Positions 1-11,187 of a stretch of 64,000 nucleotides of DNA are shown here, one piece after another. Under the pieces are notes generated by a model. The model saw nothing but the letters and a program-made list of their open reading frames with translations. It was not told the origin of the DNA and searched no databases. The stretch is from Ceratopteris richardii (lineage: Eukaryota > Streptophyta > Polypodiopsida > Polypodiales > Pteridaceae). Positions within the stretch are counted from its first letter, which is position 1; each line of letters begins with the position of its first letter. A program made the position numbers and the translations under genes. The stretch is taken from assembly GCA_020310875.1 (NCBI GenBank), contig CM035413.1:162916806-162980805 (forward strand). Reading direction: 5' to 3'.

Positions 1-290
1 TCAAAATAGCTCTAAGCTCACACTAACCAACCTCAAAAATGAGCTCTCTAGCTCTTTTTAAAGATTCTAGAATAGTTTTGACCGGTTTCACATCTAGTGA
101 CCGGCATAGTTAAAAAATAGGTTCTATGTGCTATTTGAAAGGGTAAACGGTGTCTAAAAATAGCCAAAATTGGTAGGCTCAGTCTACCTAAGCTCCTCAA
201 GCTGGAGGACTCCTCGGCTTGCACAAAATGGAGCCACAATTTAGTAAAAGGGTTTTTCTATGTTACATATGTTACAATAGTGATGAAAAT
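1..290 (-). repeat. LTR fragment, element A/B/E superfamily
   Basis: On the minus strand this matches the middle of the LTRs at 8964-9532 and 31323-31930. It shares the inverted-repeat block GAGCTCTCTAGCTC (41-54), the segment reading CTAGTGACCGG, and the block around AAAATTGGTAGGC followed by AAGCTCCTCAAGCT and GGACTCCTCGGCTTG. It is clearly diverged from the other copies and cut by the window edge. No tRNA-binding site or coding sequence adjoins it, so it is a remnant. Confidence 0.75.
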
Positions 291-399
291 CACCGTTGGA
301 GGTTTTTGAAAGATATTTTGAAACATATTTGTTTGAAAAAACAATTCGACTGGCTCTTGGCTACTTCGTTGTGCTCTCTCTTCACATGCTTCCGCATCT

Positions 400-966
400 T
401 CTATGCCTCTGGCTATTGCCAACACTATCTGAATGACACCATTCAGATTGGTATATGTCTTAGAAGCAATAGTCCCAATGGAGTTTGTGGTCCCAAGTTT
501 GAGGGTAACAACAAAAAGGATGTCTCCTGAATTATCACTCAAGCATTGGAGTAAGTATCGTCTTCAATTAGAGGAGGATCATTTAGTTAGTGCATACATA
601 ACTAAGGTAATTCAGGGAAGGAGACATGCTTGGGTCAATATGAATGTAACATTTAAGATATTTCAGGTCAGAGATTGGGTGATGGTATACAACTCTAAAT
701 TGGGGCCACATCCAGGAAAGCTCACTCTGAGGTATAAGGATCCATATCAGATTGCTCAAGATTTAGGTCAAGGGACTTTTCTGGTAGCTGATGTGTTTGG
801 CACGAGAATGGAAAAACCGATCAATGGATATCGTTTGAAGAAATTTCAAGGGAAGCCACCGCACATGGATTGGTTGTTATCTAATTTAGTGAAGGTGATG
901 TTTAATTCTAAAAATCAGATTAGCAATATTAGTGATCACTGTTCGTGCAAGGCAATCAACAATTGA
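400..966 (+). pseudogene. Ty3/gypsy integrase C-terminal fragment
   Basis: The frame from 433 to 966 encodes the stretch that follows the integrase catalytic core in plant Ty3 elements: TPFRLVY, then EAIVPMEFVVPSLR, a charged helical linker, and an SH3-like end with PGKLTLRYKDPYQIAQDLGQ. A TGA codon lies just upstream (430-432), and no catalytic core, RNase H or protease is present. It differs from the integrase of element A or B and is closer in style to element 3 (minus strand, 46868-47333). It is a stranded piece of an otherwise lost element, ended by copia C1. Confidence 0.8.
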
Positions 967-1951
967 AGTTTTGATGAAGGTTTAAACTCAAGGACTGAAG
1001 AAAAGATCCAGATATGAAGCATGAATAAAATACATGTTCAGAGAATGAAGATGTGTATACATATGTACATTAATTTAGAGTTAGTTTACTTATACTTTTG
1101 TATGATCATGAGCTTGTAAATATTTGCCTATATATACAAGGAAAAATGTCTGGGCAAATATGAGAGAGTGTGTGAGAACAAGAATTGAAGAGAATTAGAA
1201 GTCATTAGACACTTGTGAAGTGTTTAGAATAGCTCTCTCATCCAAATGTAAAGTTTTTCAGTAATGAAGAAAAGTTGCACCCGATTTTTCTAAGAGTTCT
1301 CCTTTTGTGTTTGATCATTTCAAGAATCCTTTTGTAGATGTCTAATTACATAGTTAATGAGTCTATGGTCAAAGTTTGAGAGCTTAATTGTAAACAGGCT
1401 GTGAGAATTATGAGTAGGAACATTCATATGTGAAGAAGTGTTGAGTGTCTTCTGAAACATGTGCAATCTTGATGGTCAAAGAACTGATCATTTCTCAGTG
1501 CGCAGTGTAAAGTTTTGCACAAATGAGAAGTCAAAATCTAAGTTGGAAGGTAAACCATCTATGGGTAGAAGCATTTGCATAAATGGGTTCTAGTTTGAGA
1601 GAATCAAGCTTAAGAAGTTATAGGTGTCAAAGTCGACTCTAAAGAATTATAGTTTTAAACATAGGTGACTTGTTACTGAGTCTTTTGGAATGATTTGACT
1701 TGAAGGAGGTGCGCAAACTATAGCCGACATCTTGTGAAAAGTTTTATAAAAAACTTTACATATTTCATAAGTCAATGAGTGAGTTATGTGCAACAGACTT
1801 TTTGTGTAGTCACCTTCTTCACAGTTTGTTCAAGATTTTGGAAATTAAGTATTGATCCTCCAAATTGGTGAAGGTTTTGAGTTACTCTTGATATAGAGGT
1901 GCTCTAACTTCAAGAGTAGCTTGTTCTTTTGGACATTAACACTCTCCATCA
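967..1951 (+). mobile_element. Copia C1 5' LTR (left border approximate)
   Basis: The block ends just before a tRNA-iMet-like primer site at 1953 and precedes a copia gag start at 2174, so most of it should be the 5' LTR of a Ty1/copia element. A TATA-like run (CCTATATATACAAGG) lies near 1128. The left border is not fixed: the sequence stops resembling integrase near 966, but no clear TG terminus or target duplication is visible. No ORF of interest lies inside; short ORFs around 1845-2118 look like chance. Confidence 0.5.
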
Positions 1952-1952
1952 G

Positions 1953-1967
1953 TGGTATGAGAGCAGG
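1953..1967 (+). other. Primer-binding site, tRNA-iMet type (copia C1)
   Basis: TGGTATGAGAGCAGG differs at one position from the usual plant copia primer site TGGTATCAGAGC, which pairs with the 3' end of initiator tRNA-Met. It lies directly after the presumed LTR end (CA at about 1951) and 206 bases before the gag start. Confidence 0.7.
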
Positions 1968-2173
1968 AAGTATCAAAATTGAAGAAAGGAGGACCCCGAC
2001 TGCTGCAGTCATAAAGAATTCAACATTTGAAGATTCAAAAGGTGAAAGATTGAGAGAAAAGATTGAGAAGGAGACCATAAGACATCAAGGAAGACAAAAG
2101 GAATTTCATTCGAAGTAAAGCTAACCTTATTCCTCATAAATCTTGAACGATTTAATACACAAGTGAAGAAAGG

Positions 2174-2245
2174 ATGGGAGGTTCTCTTCAGATAGAGAAA
2201 TTGGATAGAGAGAACTATCCAGCATGGTCAATGAGGATGGAAGCC
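2174..2245 (+). pseudogene. Copia C1 gag, N-terminal stub
   Basis: 24 codons starting MGGSLQIEKLDRENYPAW match the start of copia gag (UBN2 type), as also seen in copia C2 (10257) and copia D (63997, minus). The reading stops abruptly after MRMEA, where the sequence switches to Ty3 integrase of element A. The last bases (CCA around 2244-2246) could belong to either parent, so the join may have used microhomology. The rest of this copia element is absent. Confidence 0.8.
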
Positions 2246-3860
2246 ACTGAAACCCATGATGGGTGGACGTGCATTCTCTAAGTGGGGAATAGACTTTGTA
2301 GGCCCTATTAACCCCCCAACTAAGGGTTCACATGCTGAGTATATCATTGTGGCCACTTACTATCTAACTAAGTGGGTAGAGGTAAAAGCCACAACAAAGA
2401 ACGATGCACAAACAACTGCTAAGTTCTTGTTTGAGAATGTGTTCACCAGGTATGGATTACCTATAGAGCTAGTCAGTGATAGAGGGACTCACTTCTTGAA
2501 TGAAGTTACTGAAAATCTGCTCCAAGAATTCTTGGTAGTACATAAGAAGTCTGCCCCCTATCACCCCCAAGCTAATGGCCAGGCTGAGAGTACAAATAAG
2601 ATCTTATGCAATGTACTGACAAAATTAGTGAACAATAAACGCTCTGATTGGGACAAACAGCTACACCATGCTGTTTGGGCATACTGAGTGGCCTATAAAA
2701 CGGTACTCCAAGCCACACCCTTTCAGATGGTGTTCGGTCAGAATGCGGTGCTACCCTTGGACTTTTTGATACCTACATTGAAGGTAGCACAAGAGCATGA
2801 CTGGACAGGCCATGAACTCTCCTCTCGAATCTTTGACCTTGAACGTCTAGGGGAGACACAATTGAGAGCTGCAGAAGGAATCTACGCAGCGAAGAAGAGG
2901 CAAAAGGCATATTTTGATACACATGTGAAGGATAAAGGCTTGAAAGCAGGAGACCTAGTCCTAGTCTACACATTGAAGCAGCATGCACGAAAATTAGAGA
3001 AAAGAGGCTATGGACCTATGATCATAAATAGGATTTCAACTAGTGGGGCAGTACAACTAGCCACTTTGGAAGGCGATATTCTCTGTAGCTACATAAGCGG
3101 ATGTAGAGTCAAGTTATACCAAGAACCCCTGACTGAAGAGATGTTAAATCGGCTCAACACTGCCAGGAAACGTAAAGAGGAGGAAAAACGAATTTGAGAG
3201 GAAGCACAAGCAGAGGCCTTAGAGCGCATCCGACGAATGAAATTGAGGAGGCAAGGGAGAGATCAGTCTATGATTGACACTCAAGAGTCTCCAGGCTATC
3301 ACATGGCCATGTGTGAGGCTTCAGGTGAACGTGCCCAGAGGATAGTGGATCGACGACCTTTTATGACCCTAGAAGTGGGACAAGGAGATAGTACAAGGAC
3401 CGTAAGAGCTTTAATTGATTCAGGTGCAGCCACTAGTGCAGTTCGGCTTTCTTATTACCAGCAATTGCAATTGGAGGTAAAACCCCTAGAAGCATATCTG
3501 ATAGGATTAGGAGGTGTTGAAAGCCCTTGCATGGGAGAGGTGGAACTTCCCCTCTACATTCAAGAGGTCCTCATGCTAGCAAAAGTGCTAGTGTGTGAAG
3601 ACGAGGATCTTACCGAACCTCTTGTCTTGGGCCAAGACTGGATCTATGATCACGCAGTCAACCTCAACCTAAGAAGTGGATTTCTTCAGGTTTGGGTAGG
3701 CCAAAGCCGTCTTACGATTGAATTAGAAAATCAATCACTCAAACCCTTAGAGCAGGCACCAACTCCTGGTCCCTCCAGGAATCCACATGAAGATAACAAT
3801 GCTGTTCTTGTCCAGAGTTCTATGGTGCAGAGGAGTGTCCATCTTACCGAAGGTACATGA
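2244..3860 (+). pseudogene. Element A pol 3' part: integrase plus second aspartic protease
   Basis: One frame with two internal stops, TGA at 2685-2687 (a CGA arginine codon in element B) and TGA at 3195-3197. It starts at the PMMGG region of integrase, so the zinc finger and everything 5' are missing. Catalytic-core landmarks remain: KWGIDFVGP, VSDRGTHF and GQAESTNK carry the three acidic residues, followed by the post-core domain (ATPFQMVFGQ). A retropepsin-like domain follows with the active-site motif ALIDSGAATSAV near 3410 and the later VLGQDWIYDH near 3630. This protease-after-integrase order is the same as in element B (39794-41674). Dead through stops and truncation. Confidence 0.9.
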
Positions 3861-4469
3861 GCCAATAAGGAGTTCCCAACTGATCCAAAGAAGATTCTAA
3901 ACAGGCAGACCGAACATCACTCGACACGAAGGAGGCCGCTGATCAAGAGGCAGGAGCGCCAACCAATGCAACATGGAGTACCTCGTGACGTGAAGCAGAT
4001 CTAGATACGCAAGGATGGAAGACCCACAGCTCTAGTAGCAGGTTCTCGAGGAGCCAAAAAACAAGCCACACCATCAAGGAAAAAATTGAAGGAGTACCCT
4101 AGGCAACCTCCTAGGCACACCACGTCTATTTGGGTCCCTAAGCGGTCAATGAAGGCTAGCCCGACTGCCAGACACATATGGGTGCCCGAGGCCTGTTTAC
4201 TAGCCCAAATAGCTCCGACTCTAGTTACTGGCATAATTCAACACTCACAAGTCCTCTCGACTAACAACGCAGGAACTCTACCTAAATACCACCCTGACCC
4301 ACACTCAGTCAAACCGAGGAATGTCTGGAAATGGGTGCCCAAAAGGTCCCAAATCCATCACACTCTAGTTCATAAATCTCTACCTGTCTTTAGCTCTAAG
4401 AGCTATGAATCCTCTATCAAAGTTTGGAGACTTAAACCATGTATCAAACCCCCTGACCCAATTTTGTAA
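3861..4469 (+). pseudogene. Element A WVPK-repeat tail
   Basis: The same frame as the upstream pol continues past the TGA at 3858-3860. A second stop (TAG near 4002) sits where element B has the tryptophan of KQIWVRK. The peptide is basic and repeats a short motif of the form aromatic-V-P-K: SIWVPKRS, HIWVPE, KWVPKRS and a degenerate KVWRLK. Element B has the equivalent region at 41687-42310. Function unknown. Basic residues around tryptophan could bind nucleic acid, but that is inference. TAA at 4467-4469 ends it, and 4470-4699 is non-coding. Confidence 0.65.
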
Positions 4470-4699
4470 ATCCATCCACTCTGACATAGGTGCATTATGA
4501 GTCCATTGCATAACCAAAGTATGCATCTAGGATGACACTGACCTCTAATCACCACTCACATCTATCACAAACACTTCACCTCTAACCACTAACCTTCGGG
4601 ATTGTCATGTTAGTATTGTGAAGGGAACACCATTACATCATGTTTCCTATGCAACACTAATGTGCCTTTCTTCTTCTAATAGATAAGCACCCGATTCCC

Positions 4700-7600
4700 A
4701 TGGCAGCAGCAGCAGGCACGAGCTCTCAGGCAGGCACTAGCACTCAAAGCAATTGGGATACCATGCCTGTGGAGGCTCCACCAACAGCTAGGCCTGAAGA
4801 GTTTTTGAATGTGAGAAGAATTCCCATTCCGGATCCACCAAATGGCCTAACAGAAAGAGTAAAGGGGCATTCTCATTGGTTCAATGAGATGCCAGGAGAC
4901 TTGGGAGACACAGATCATATCTGGGAATCCAAGTTGGAATTTGGAGGAGTATGGTGGACATTCCAATTCTTCTCAAGAGAATTTGAAACATTACAGAATG
5001 CAGCTCCTCTTCAGGATATCTGGCAGAAAGCGGGATTGCAAGATTACTTTAGTGCAGCTTTGCCTAGACCGGATTTTCTCAGGTGCTACTATTTGATTGC
5101 CACACTGAAGCCGACAGGAGATAAAGATCATTCAAGCACATTCCTGGTGCCCTCTCTATCACACCAGGAAGAAATGAAGAAGTTTGAATTGAATATTACT
5201 TTAATGAGGGAAGCCCTTCAGATGTATGGCACCCATGTACCCTCCAATCGAGATCCCTTGATACCAGAGTCGATGAAAAACAACAAAATCAAGAAGTTGA
5301 AAGAAATGTGTGCCCTCACCCCCAACATCGCCATACCACTGCGGATGTGCCTTCAACACTTCGCATTCCCAGCTCAAGACCGCTTCACCCAACCTCACAA
5401 GAAATATGGTATGGATTATACCTAGCAGAGATTGGAAGATTGCCGATTAAAATGCCCGTATGGATCCTGGACCAGTTATATGAAGCAGGCAAGCGAGGCG
5501 TGAGGAAGCGTACTTTGAATGGCTGCTGTGCGATTACCCGAATTATCTATAGATGCCTTGCCTATGATGTGCCGATCGCAAGGGCCCTTAAATACGCACA
5601 ACTGGAATTCTTCAAGGGGCAGAAGTCAGGGGTTCAACCTGCGAAAAGAATGCGGGGATCACTTTCACAGGTCCTGATCCCTCGTGAGGCCACAACAGAA
5701 GCTTCCCCTAGAGAAGAGGCCCAAATTGACCCTTTCACCATCCATCTCCAAGGAACACAATCAGGGGATATGGTACAGCCCACTCCATCTGCCCCTCCAC
5801 TACCCACCGATGCTGAGTTTGCATCCATGGCCACATTAGCAGAGGATCCAAACTTTGATTTTGAAAACTTCCCGCAGACTGCCCACTTATCTCATAGTGA
5901 GTGTTTTTCTGACAATGCTGGTCCCGGATCATCCTCCCAAAGAGAACAGCCACAGAGTGAGGCAAGAAGGGTACATTGGGAAGATGAGACACAACATCCT
6001 CATGCTCAATGAACACAGAATCAGGAAGAAGCACGGGGAAATGAACCAGAGGAGAGTGAAGATGAAGCTCCTGCCTATACAGCACAACTCAAACGGCTCT
6101 ACAAGGCAATCAAGCAGGTACAGAAAAGACACAAGTTATCAAAAGAGGCAAATAGAGCACTAGTGAACCAGATGCTGCAAGCGGAGAATGTCGACCCGCA
6201 TTTTGTAGAGTCATTGAATCTCTTGGTGGAAACATGCGGAATAGGGGAAGCCATGAGGACCATGGTACAACGCACTACCCATCAATATGACCAACAGAGA
6301 ATCGATACGCGATCGCGAAGGGGAAAATTGATTCAAATGGAAGTCTCTACCGCGCTGCCTACCACCACTTCAGAAGATGTTCAAATGGCCAGCCCAACTC
6401 ACAGTGAGGAACCTGATGTAGATACACAGATACCATCTCCACCATCACCTCTCATCTAGCCCTCAGAACCCTTCCCCACTAGCCTTCCTGAACAACCAGT
6501 ATCCACCCATGGTGAAACCGTTATACACACCACCATTTCTCCATCCTTCCCTTTACCTACATCCATCACTTCCACCCAATTTTCTGAACCCCATATAGGC
6601 CATCCTGCCACCGATCAAACTATAATAGGTCACCCTTCATATCTCCCAGCCCTCGGACAGCCGCTTGCCACTAGCCAAACCGTAACACACCCATTTCCAT
6701 CCACCAATACATTTCCTCCCTCCCAACCCCTATCCACTGTATCCCTTTTTACCCCCTCGGAATCAACCCAAGTCACCCAACCTTCATTCTGGACAAACCT
6801 TGTAAATATACTCCAACAAGTTGAGAATTATAATAAAAAGTCCCTTCCCCAACCCACCTCCCCCACATTCACTACCACCACTAACACACCACCTACCATT
6901 CCCGTGTTCACAATTCACACTTCACACACTCTCACGTCCGAGCCCATGGACATTTCACCACCCACAGGAGCACCCACCACCACGGTTGTCCCAACATCAT
7001 CACATTTCACTCCACTCATAGGCACATCATCCACTTTTCCCTTCCCCATTTCCCGACCCTTTGCATTTTCCACCCCTACCCCTGCATCCACATCATTTAG
7101 TAATGCACTAGACACCATGTTGGAAGCGGCCACTCTACTTAAGCAGGAATATAAGTTACTGGAAGAAAACAACACAGAGCTATGCAACCTCTCGGCTCAA
7201 CTCCAGGCACGTGTCAATGCCTTGGAGCTAAGTAACACAACATTACAACACGAAGTGACTGTCCTCCAACAATCGAATGTGGAGATGGAAGCCAAGTATA
7301 TGGAGACAGGTAAGGCTATGGAGGAACAACTCAGAGACCAGTTGAGCCGCAATGCTCGTCTGCAAAGAAACATGACTCTACTTCGTCGCCACTTAACAGC
7401 GGCTCAAGAAGAAAACAAAAGGCTACAGCAACAAAACCAGGAGAATCTAGAAGCAGCCATGGAAAATACTCCTGGAGCACCTATAGACCCTGCCAAATTC
7501 CAAGCTGTTCCCTCAGAACATATTCAACAAGCTTTAGAAGCATATGCAACCCTCTTGGAGGCACATGACCAGTTGGGAGACCAAGTCAAGGAATTACAAA

Positions 7601-8952
7601 GACCCCAAGTGCCTACACCACACCCACTCAAATCTACAGAGATGGTCGATGCCGCTGCTTCACCAGAACCTGAACCTTCAACGACCAATGAGGTACTTGA
7701 GCTACGACAACAGATAGAAGAATTGACGATCAAGTTGTTACAGTATGAACGACCTCCCTCTCCACCAGATCAGCCACTAGAAGAAGAAGCAGTCATCATC
7801 CCAGTGGAGGAAACATTTGACGATACTTATGCGCCTCAACCTTTTCCAAGAGGCACAATCACTGATGAGGGATAGGACACTTATGAAGAGCCCCCTTCGG
7901 CATGGATGAAACTGGTAGAAGAAATGGGGCGGACTCATGAAGAACGTATCTCCAACCAGATGTTGGCCATGAAGACCATTGAAGAAACCATACTTCAATC
8001 AGAATACTTCAGACATCTGGCCCCTAGAAGACTAATAACCAGCTCGGAATTATAATATAAACCATACTTTGTACTGTTTGCAGACTACAACACCGAGATC
8101 AAACGTAAGACCAACAAGTACCCTACTTTTGCGACCCAATTTGAACCTGAGGACATTCCAGAGGACGCGCGCAAAGGGAAAATACACCAACCCACCTAGA
8201 GGCAAAAGTTATTGGAAACCTATCCGAAGATGCTACGAACATGGGATCACGCGCCAATGCACTTGAAGTATAACAATTGCTACAGACCAGTGCAACGGAG
8301 AAGATCATGGAAGGCATTTGCCATCAAAGTTAAGAACAACGCCAATTGCAAAGAATGGCTCAATTACCCTGCCATTGCACCCCCAACCGGCACACCTACT
8401 GTAGCCTACATGATGGCTACCATCAGACATTGGATGCCACGTCTCCACCCCATGCCCGACGTAGCTGCCCAGATGATGCTCAAAATATTGGATATGATGC
8501 AGGTAGTGCTCAAAACCTTCCACAATGTATGTCACATTCAGCCTCCGATTCCCGGGTTCATTAATGGCAATTATGACCTACTATATGATATGAGCACAAC
8601 CTCGAGCATACGAGTTGCTTATGCATGGCACGCACGAATCCGATATCTCCCTGCCTGCTACAAGCAAACTTTTGATGATATGTTCACCACAGGGTTCTGG
8701 GAGGCACACTCAGAGGTGTTCGTGCCACGGCCCACTCATTTGCTGCAACTCTTCGCATGCGAACAAACGATGCATTCAGAGCTCTACACAACGCCACAAC
8801 CGGACATACCGGGACCAGTCAATTGGGATGTCCTTCAGAGAGACCTTATCAGAGGGCTACGGATCAAAGAACATGACTTGGCAACCGACATTCTCCAGAA
8901 CTACATTGACCAAACCGCAGAACAAAGGTCTGTCAGAGGCGACAGACCCTAG
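4700..8952 (+). pseudogene. Element A post-integrase ORF, proline-rich and coiled-coil
   Basis: A long coding relic of about 1,400 codons between the WVPK tail and the polypurine tract. It opens in one frame at 4700 (MAAAAGTSSQAG), shifts frame between about 5310 and 5425, then stays in one frame to 8952, broken only by stops at 6010, 6457, 7873, 8053 and 8197. Parts in order: a tryptophan-rich N-terminal domain (4800-5600) I do not recognise, acidic and Ser/Pro-rich linkers (5600-6900), a strong coiled coil rich in Leu/Gln/Glu (7100-7480), a second Glu/Pro-rich stretch, and a Trp/His-rich C-terminal domain (8200-8900). It sits where env-like ORFs occur in some plant elements, but I see no signal peptide or membrane helix. 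No function assigned. Confidence 0.7.
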
Positions 8953-8963
8953 GGGGGGGAGAG
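8951..8963 (+). other. Polypurine tract, element A
   Basis: AGGGGGGGAGAG directly precedes the 3' LTR. The bases just upstream (ACAAAGGTCTGTCAG) are nearly the same as those before the polypurine tract of element B (near 43551), which ties A and B to one lineage. Confidence 0.85.
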
Positions 8964-9532
8964 TGTTGGCGGATGAAGCAAGTACGAGCATACATGCAGA
9001 TCTAGCACTAAGGCAACCCATTAAATTTTTCCAAACCTTACACCATGTTAAAAGTGATTCTCATCACTAAAAACCCTTGTAAATATTGTTTCACCTTTTT
9101 GTAGCTCCATTTTGTACAAGCCGAGGAGTCCTCGAGCTTGGGGAGCCTTAGAGTAGTTGCCTGCCAATTTTCATAATTTGTAGATCTCGTTTGAGTCCTC
9201 AAATAAGCTCTGGAACCTAATTTTTAACTAGGCCGGACACTAGGTCTGGACAGGGCCAAAGCTAGTCAAAAACTATAAATAGAGCTAGAGAGCTCATTTT
9301 TGAGGGAAGCTTCTTGTAGTTTTGAGCTTGTATGAGAACTTTGTTGCAATAGAAGTGATTCCATTGTCTTACTCTCTTTGTTCTTGCTGTGTGTGCATGT
9401 GTGTGTATGTGTGTGCATGTTAGTGTGCTTCGCACTCACACATTTGTGCCTTCACTTGCTCGAGGTCTTCATAGCATCCTCATGTATTCCCGGATTGACA
9501 TTAAAGGAGGTGCTACTCATCACTGAGCTACA
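8964..9532 (+). mobile_element. Element A 3' LTR
   Basis: Begins TGTTGGCG right after the polypurine tract and ends GAGCTACA, about 569 bp. It aligns along its length with the 608-bp LTRs of element B. Shared landmarks are the GGACACTAGGTCTGGACAGG block, a TATA box (TATAAAT, 9274-9280) followed at once by the inverted repeat GAGCTAGAGAGCTC (9282-9295), a GT-rich microsatellite and the CGGATTGACA end block. The 5' LTR is absent because the element is truncated at 2244. The next bases (ATGTG, 9533-9537) could be the target duplication but cannot be checked. Confidence 0.85.
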
Positions 9533-10175
9533 ATGTGTCTCTCAGTACTCTCTCAGTAAACGAATGTCTCGGTCAAAGATATCTCAGTAAACGCATTTTC
9601 GATCAGTTATAGTTTTTCTCAGAAAGCGAGTTTTTTCCGGTAGAACAACGAAGTATATCTCGCAGTAGAATTCGAAGCTTTGTATGAGAGATAGCTCATC
9701 TTGTAGCTAGATGTCTCTACTTTAAGCTGATCACAGTTTCCAGTGGAATGGATATGTACACACAGTACAAAGTCTAACCGGAAAGTGGCACTTCAGAACT
9801 GTGAAGGTTTCTTTAAACTTCAAGAAGAAGTTCATTCAGTGAAGGAAGTTCACGTATCACTTCCTTACTTCACATAAGCTCATTTGAAGTAATCACGAGC
9901 AGAATCAACGTTCATTCCGGTGATATTCCGGTAAAATTTTGGTGACGTCCCAGTGACAGTCCGATGAAGTTCCGATGGATTTTAAGTCGCAGTTTAACAC
10001 AGTTAAGCGACAGTAATCCTGCTAAGCTACTGATTGATTATAGAGGTGTTCTATATCACTCTATCTTAGCTCTCTATTCGGTGGCGCGACATTTTCTGCA
10101 GGCCTGACAAGGTTCAAGCCTTTGCCGTGACGACATCGGCAACAGCGATATCAGAGCGAAGGTATCCACAACATT
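9533..10175 (+). mobile_element. Copia C2, 3' part of 5' LTR
   Basis: Non-coding sequence running into a tRNA-iMet primer site and then a copia gag, hence the R/U5 part of a copia LTR. It holds loose iterations of CTCAGTAAACG/CTCAGAAAGCG near 9550-9630 and of short phrases such as TTCCGGTGA near 9920-9970. The 5' part of this LTR is missing; element A's LTR abuts it. Confidence 0.6.
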
Positions 10176-10190
10176 TGGTATCAAAGCAGG
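10176..10190 (+). other. Primer-binding site, tRNA-iMet type (copia C2)
   Basis: TGGTATCAAAGCAGG matches the plant initiator-Met primer site with one change. The preceding CACAACA-like bases would be the LTR end. The gag start lies 67 bases downstream. Confidence 0.8.
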
Positions 10191-10256
10191 TTAGTCCCAC
10201 GAGCGGCATCAGAGCCAAAAGACTCTCAAAGGCAACCTAAAGCAAACAAGAAGATC

Positions 10257-11012
10257 ATGGCAGATCATGTCCAAATTGATAAGCTGGATAGAGATAATTA
10301 TCGCGTGTGGGTAATGCGTATGGAAGCCTTATTTATGAGTAAGGACTTAATGATGTATGTGACTGGAGAAGAGAAGAAGCCAACCTTCAAAGATGATAGC
10401 CAACCGGAAAAAGAAGAGTTAGAAGCGTTGAAGCTGTGGCAGAAGAAAGATGCAATGGCAAGAGCCTACATCTACAACACTGTTTCAGATCATCTACTAC
10501 CGCACATTAGAGGTTTGGAGAAAGCAGAGGACATATGGAGCGCATTGGAAGATCACTTCCAAAATACTACAAAAGCTAGAAAGGCTAGCTTATGGTCCGA
10601 GTTCACAACGTTCAAAAAGAAGCCGAGTCAAAGCATTAGTGACTACGTCACTAAAATGAAGGATCTAGCAGATAGTCTTGGATCCATAACGGAAGATGTC
10701 AAAAATCACAGATTGATAGCGCAATTGCTAACAAGTTTGAGAGGAGATGAAAGGTGGAAACCCTTCGTACTCTCAACTGAACTTTCTTTAAATCACTTTG
10801 TACCAGATTTAAATCAGTTGCTTGGTTTGATGCTCACACATGAGTAAGACCTGAAAGGAGATGGAGACAAAGGACAAAGCTCTGCAATGTACATGAAGAA
10901 CAAGAAGAAAGACAAAGGTAAGTCAAAAGATGAAGAAGAGTCAAGCGCTCAGGCTTATTATGCTAGAGGTAAAGGCACCGGCAAAGCAAGAGGTTTTGGA
11001 AGAGGAAGAGTT
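10257..11012 (+). pseudogene. Copia C2 gag (truncated)
   Basis: A capsid-type gag of the UBN2/Retrotran_gag_2 class starts MADHVQIDKLDRDNYRVW, continues through a helical domain with HIRGLEKAEDIWSALEDHF and SDYVTKMKDLADSLG, and reaches LLGLMLTHE before a TAA at 10845-10847. The same frame carries on through a Lys-rich linker and an Arg/Gly-rich start of the nucleocapsid (ARGKGTGKARGFGRGR), then stops resembling copia at about 11012, where minus-strand LTR sequence of complex E begins. The zinc knuckle and all of pol are missing. Confidence 0.85.
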
Positions 11013-11187
11013 ACAAAAATAGAAAATGGTATTTACAATGGTTTGTAGTGATGAAAATCACTATTTTTGTAGGGAATTCTTGTGAAAATTTGACATACAC
11101 TTCTTGGAGCTCCCTACTTACTCCTTCTTGTGTGTGTCCACCTTTTTTATGTGCTTCCATGCTTGTGCTTGACTTTGAGTTCCAACA
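11013..11187 (-). repeat. Complex E LTR fragment
   Basis: On the minus strand it starts TGTTGGAACTCAAAG at 11187 and matches the first ~175 bp of the LTRs at 21601-27734. It is cut at 11013 where copia C2 begins. Confidence 0.85.

Noticed and set aside
2310..2400. Loss of a catalytic aspartate in element A integrase (ATYYLTKW versus ATDYLTKW in B)
   Set aside because: This position is not one of the three catalytic acids, which lie in IDFVGP, VSDRGTHF and GQAES and are all present.
8040..8095. Possible spliced intron in the element A post-integrase ORF, ending TGTTTGCAG
   Set aside because: The same frame continues across the region apart from one TAA, and no good donor site is visible. A decayed stop is simpler.
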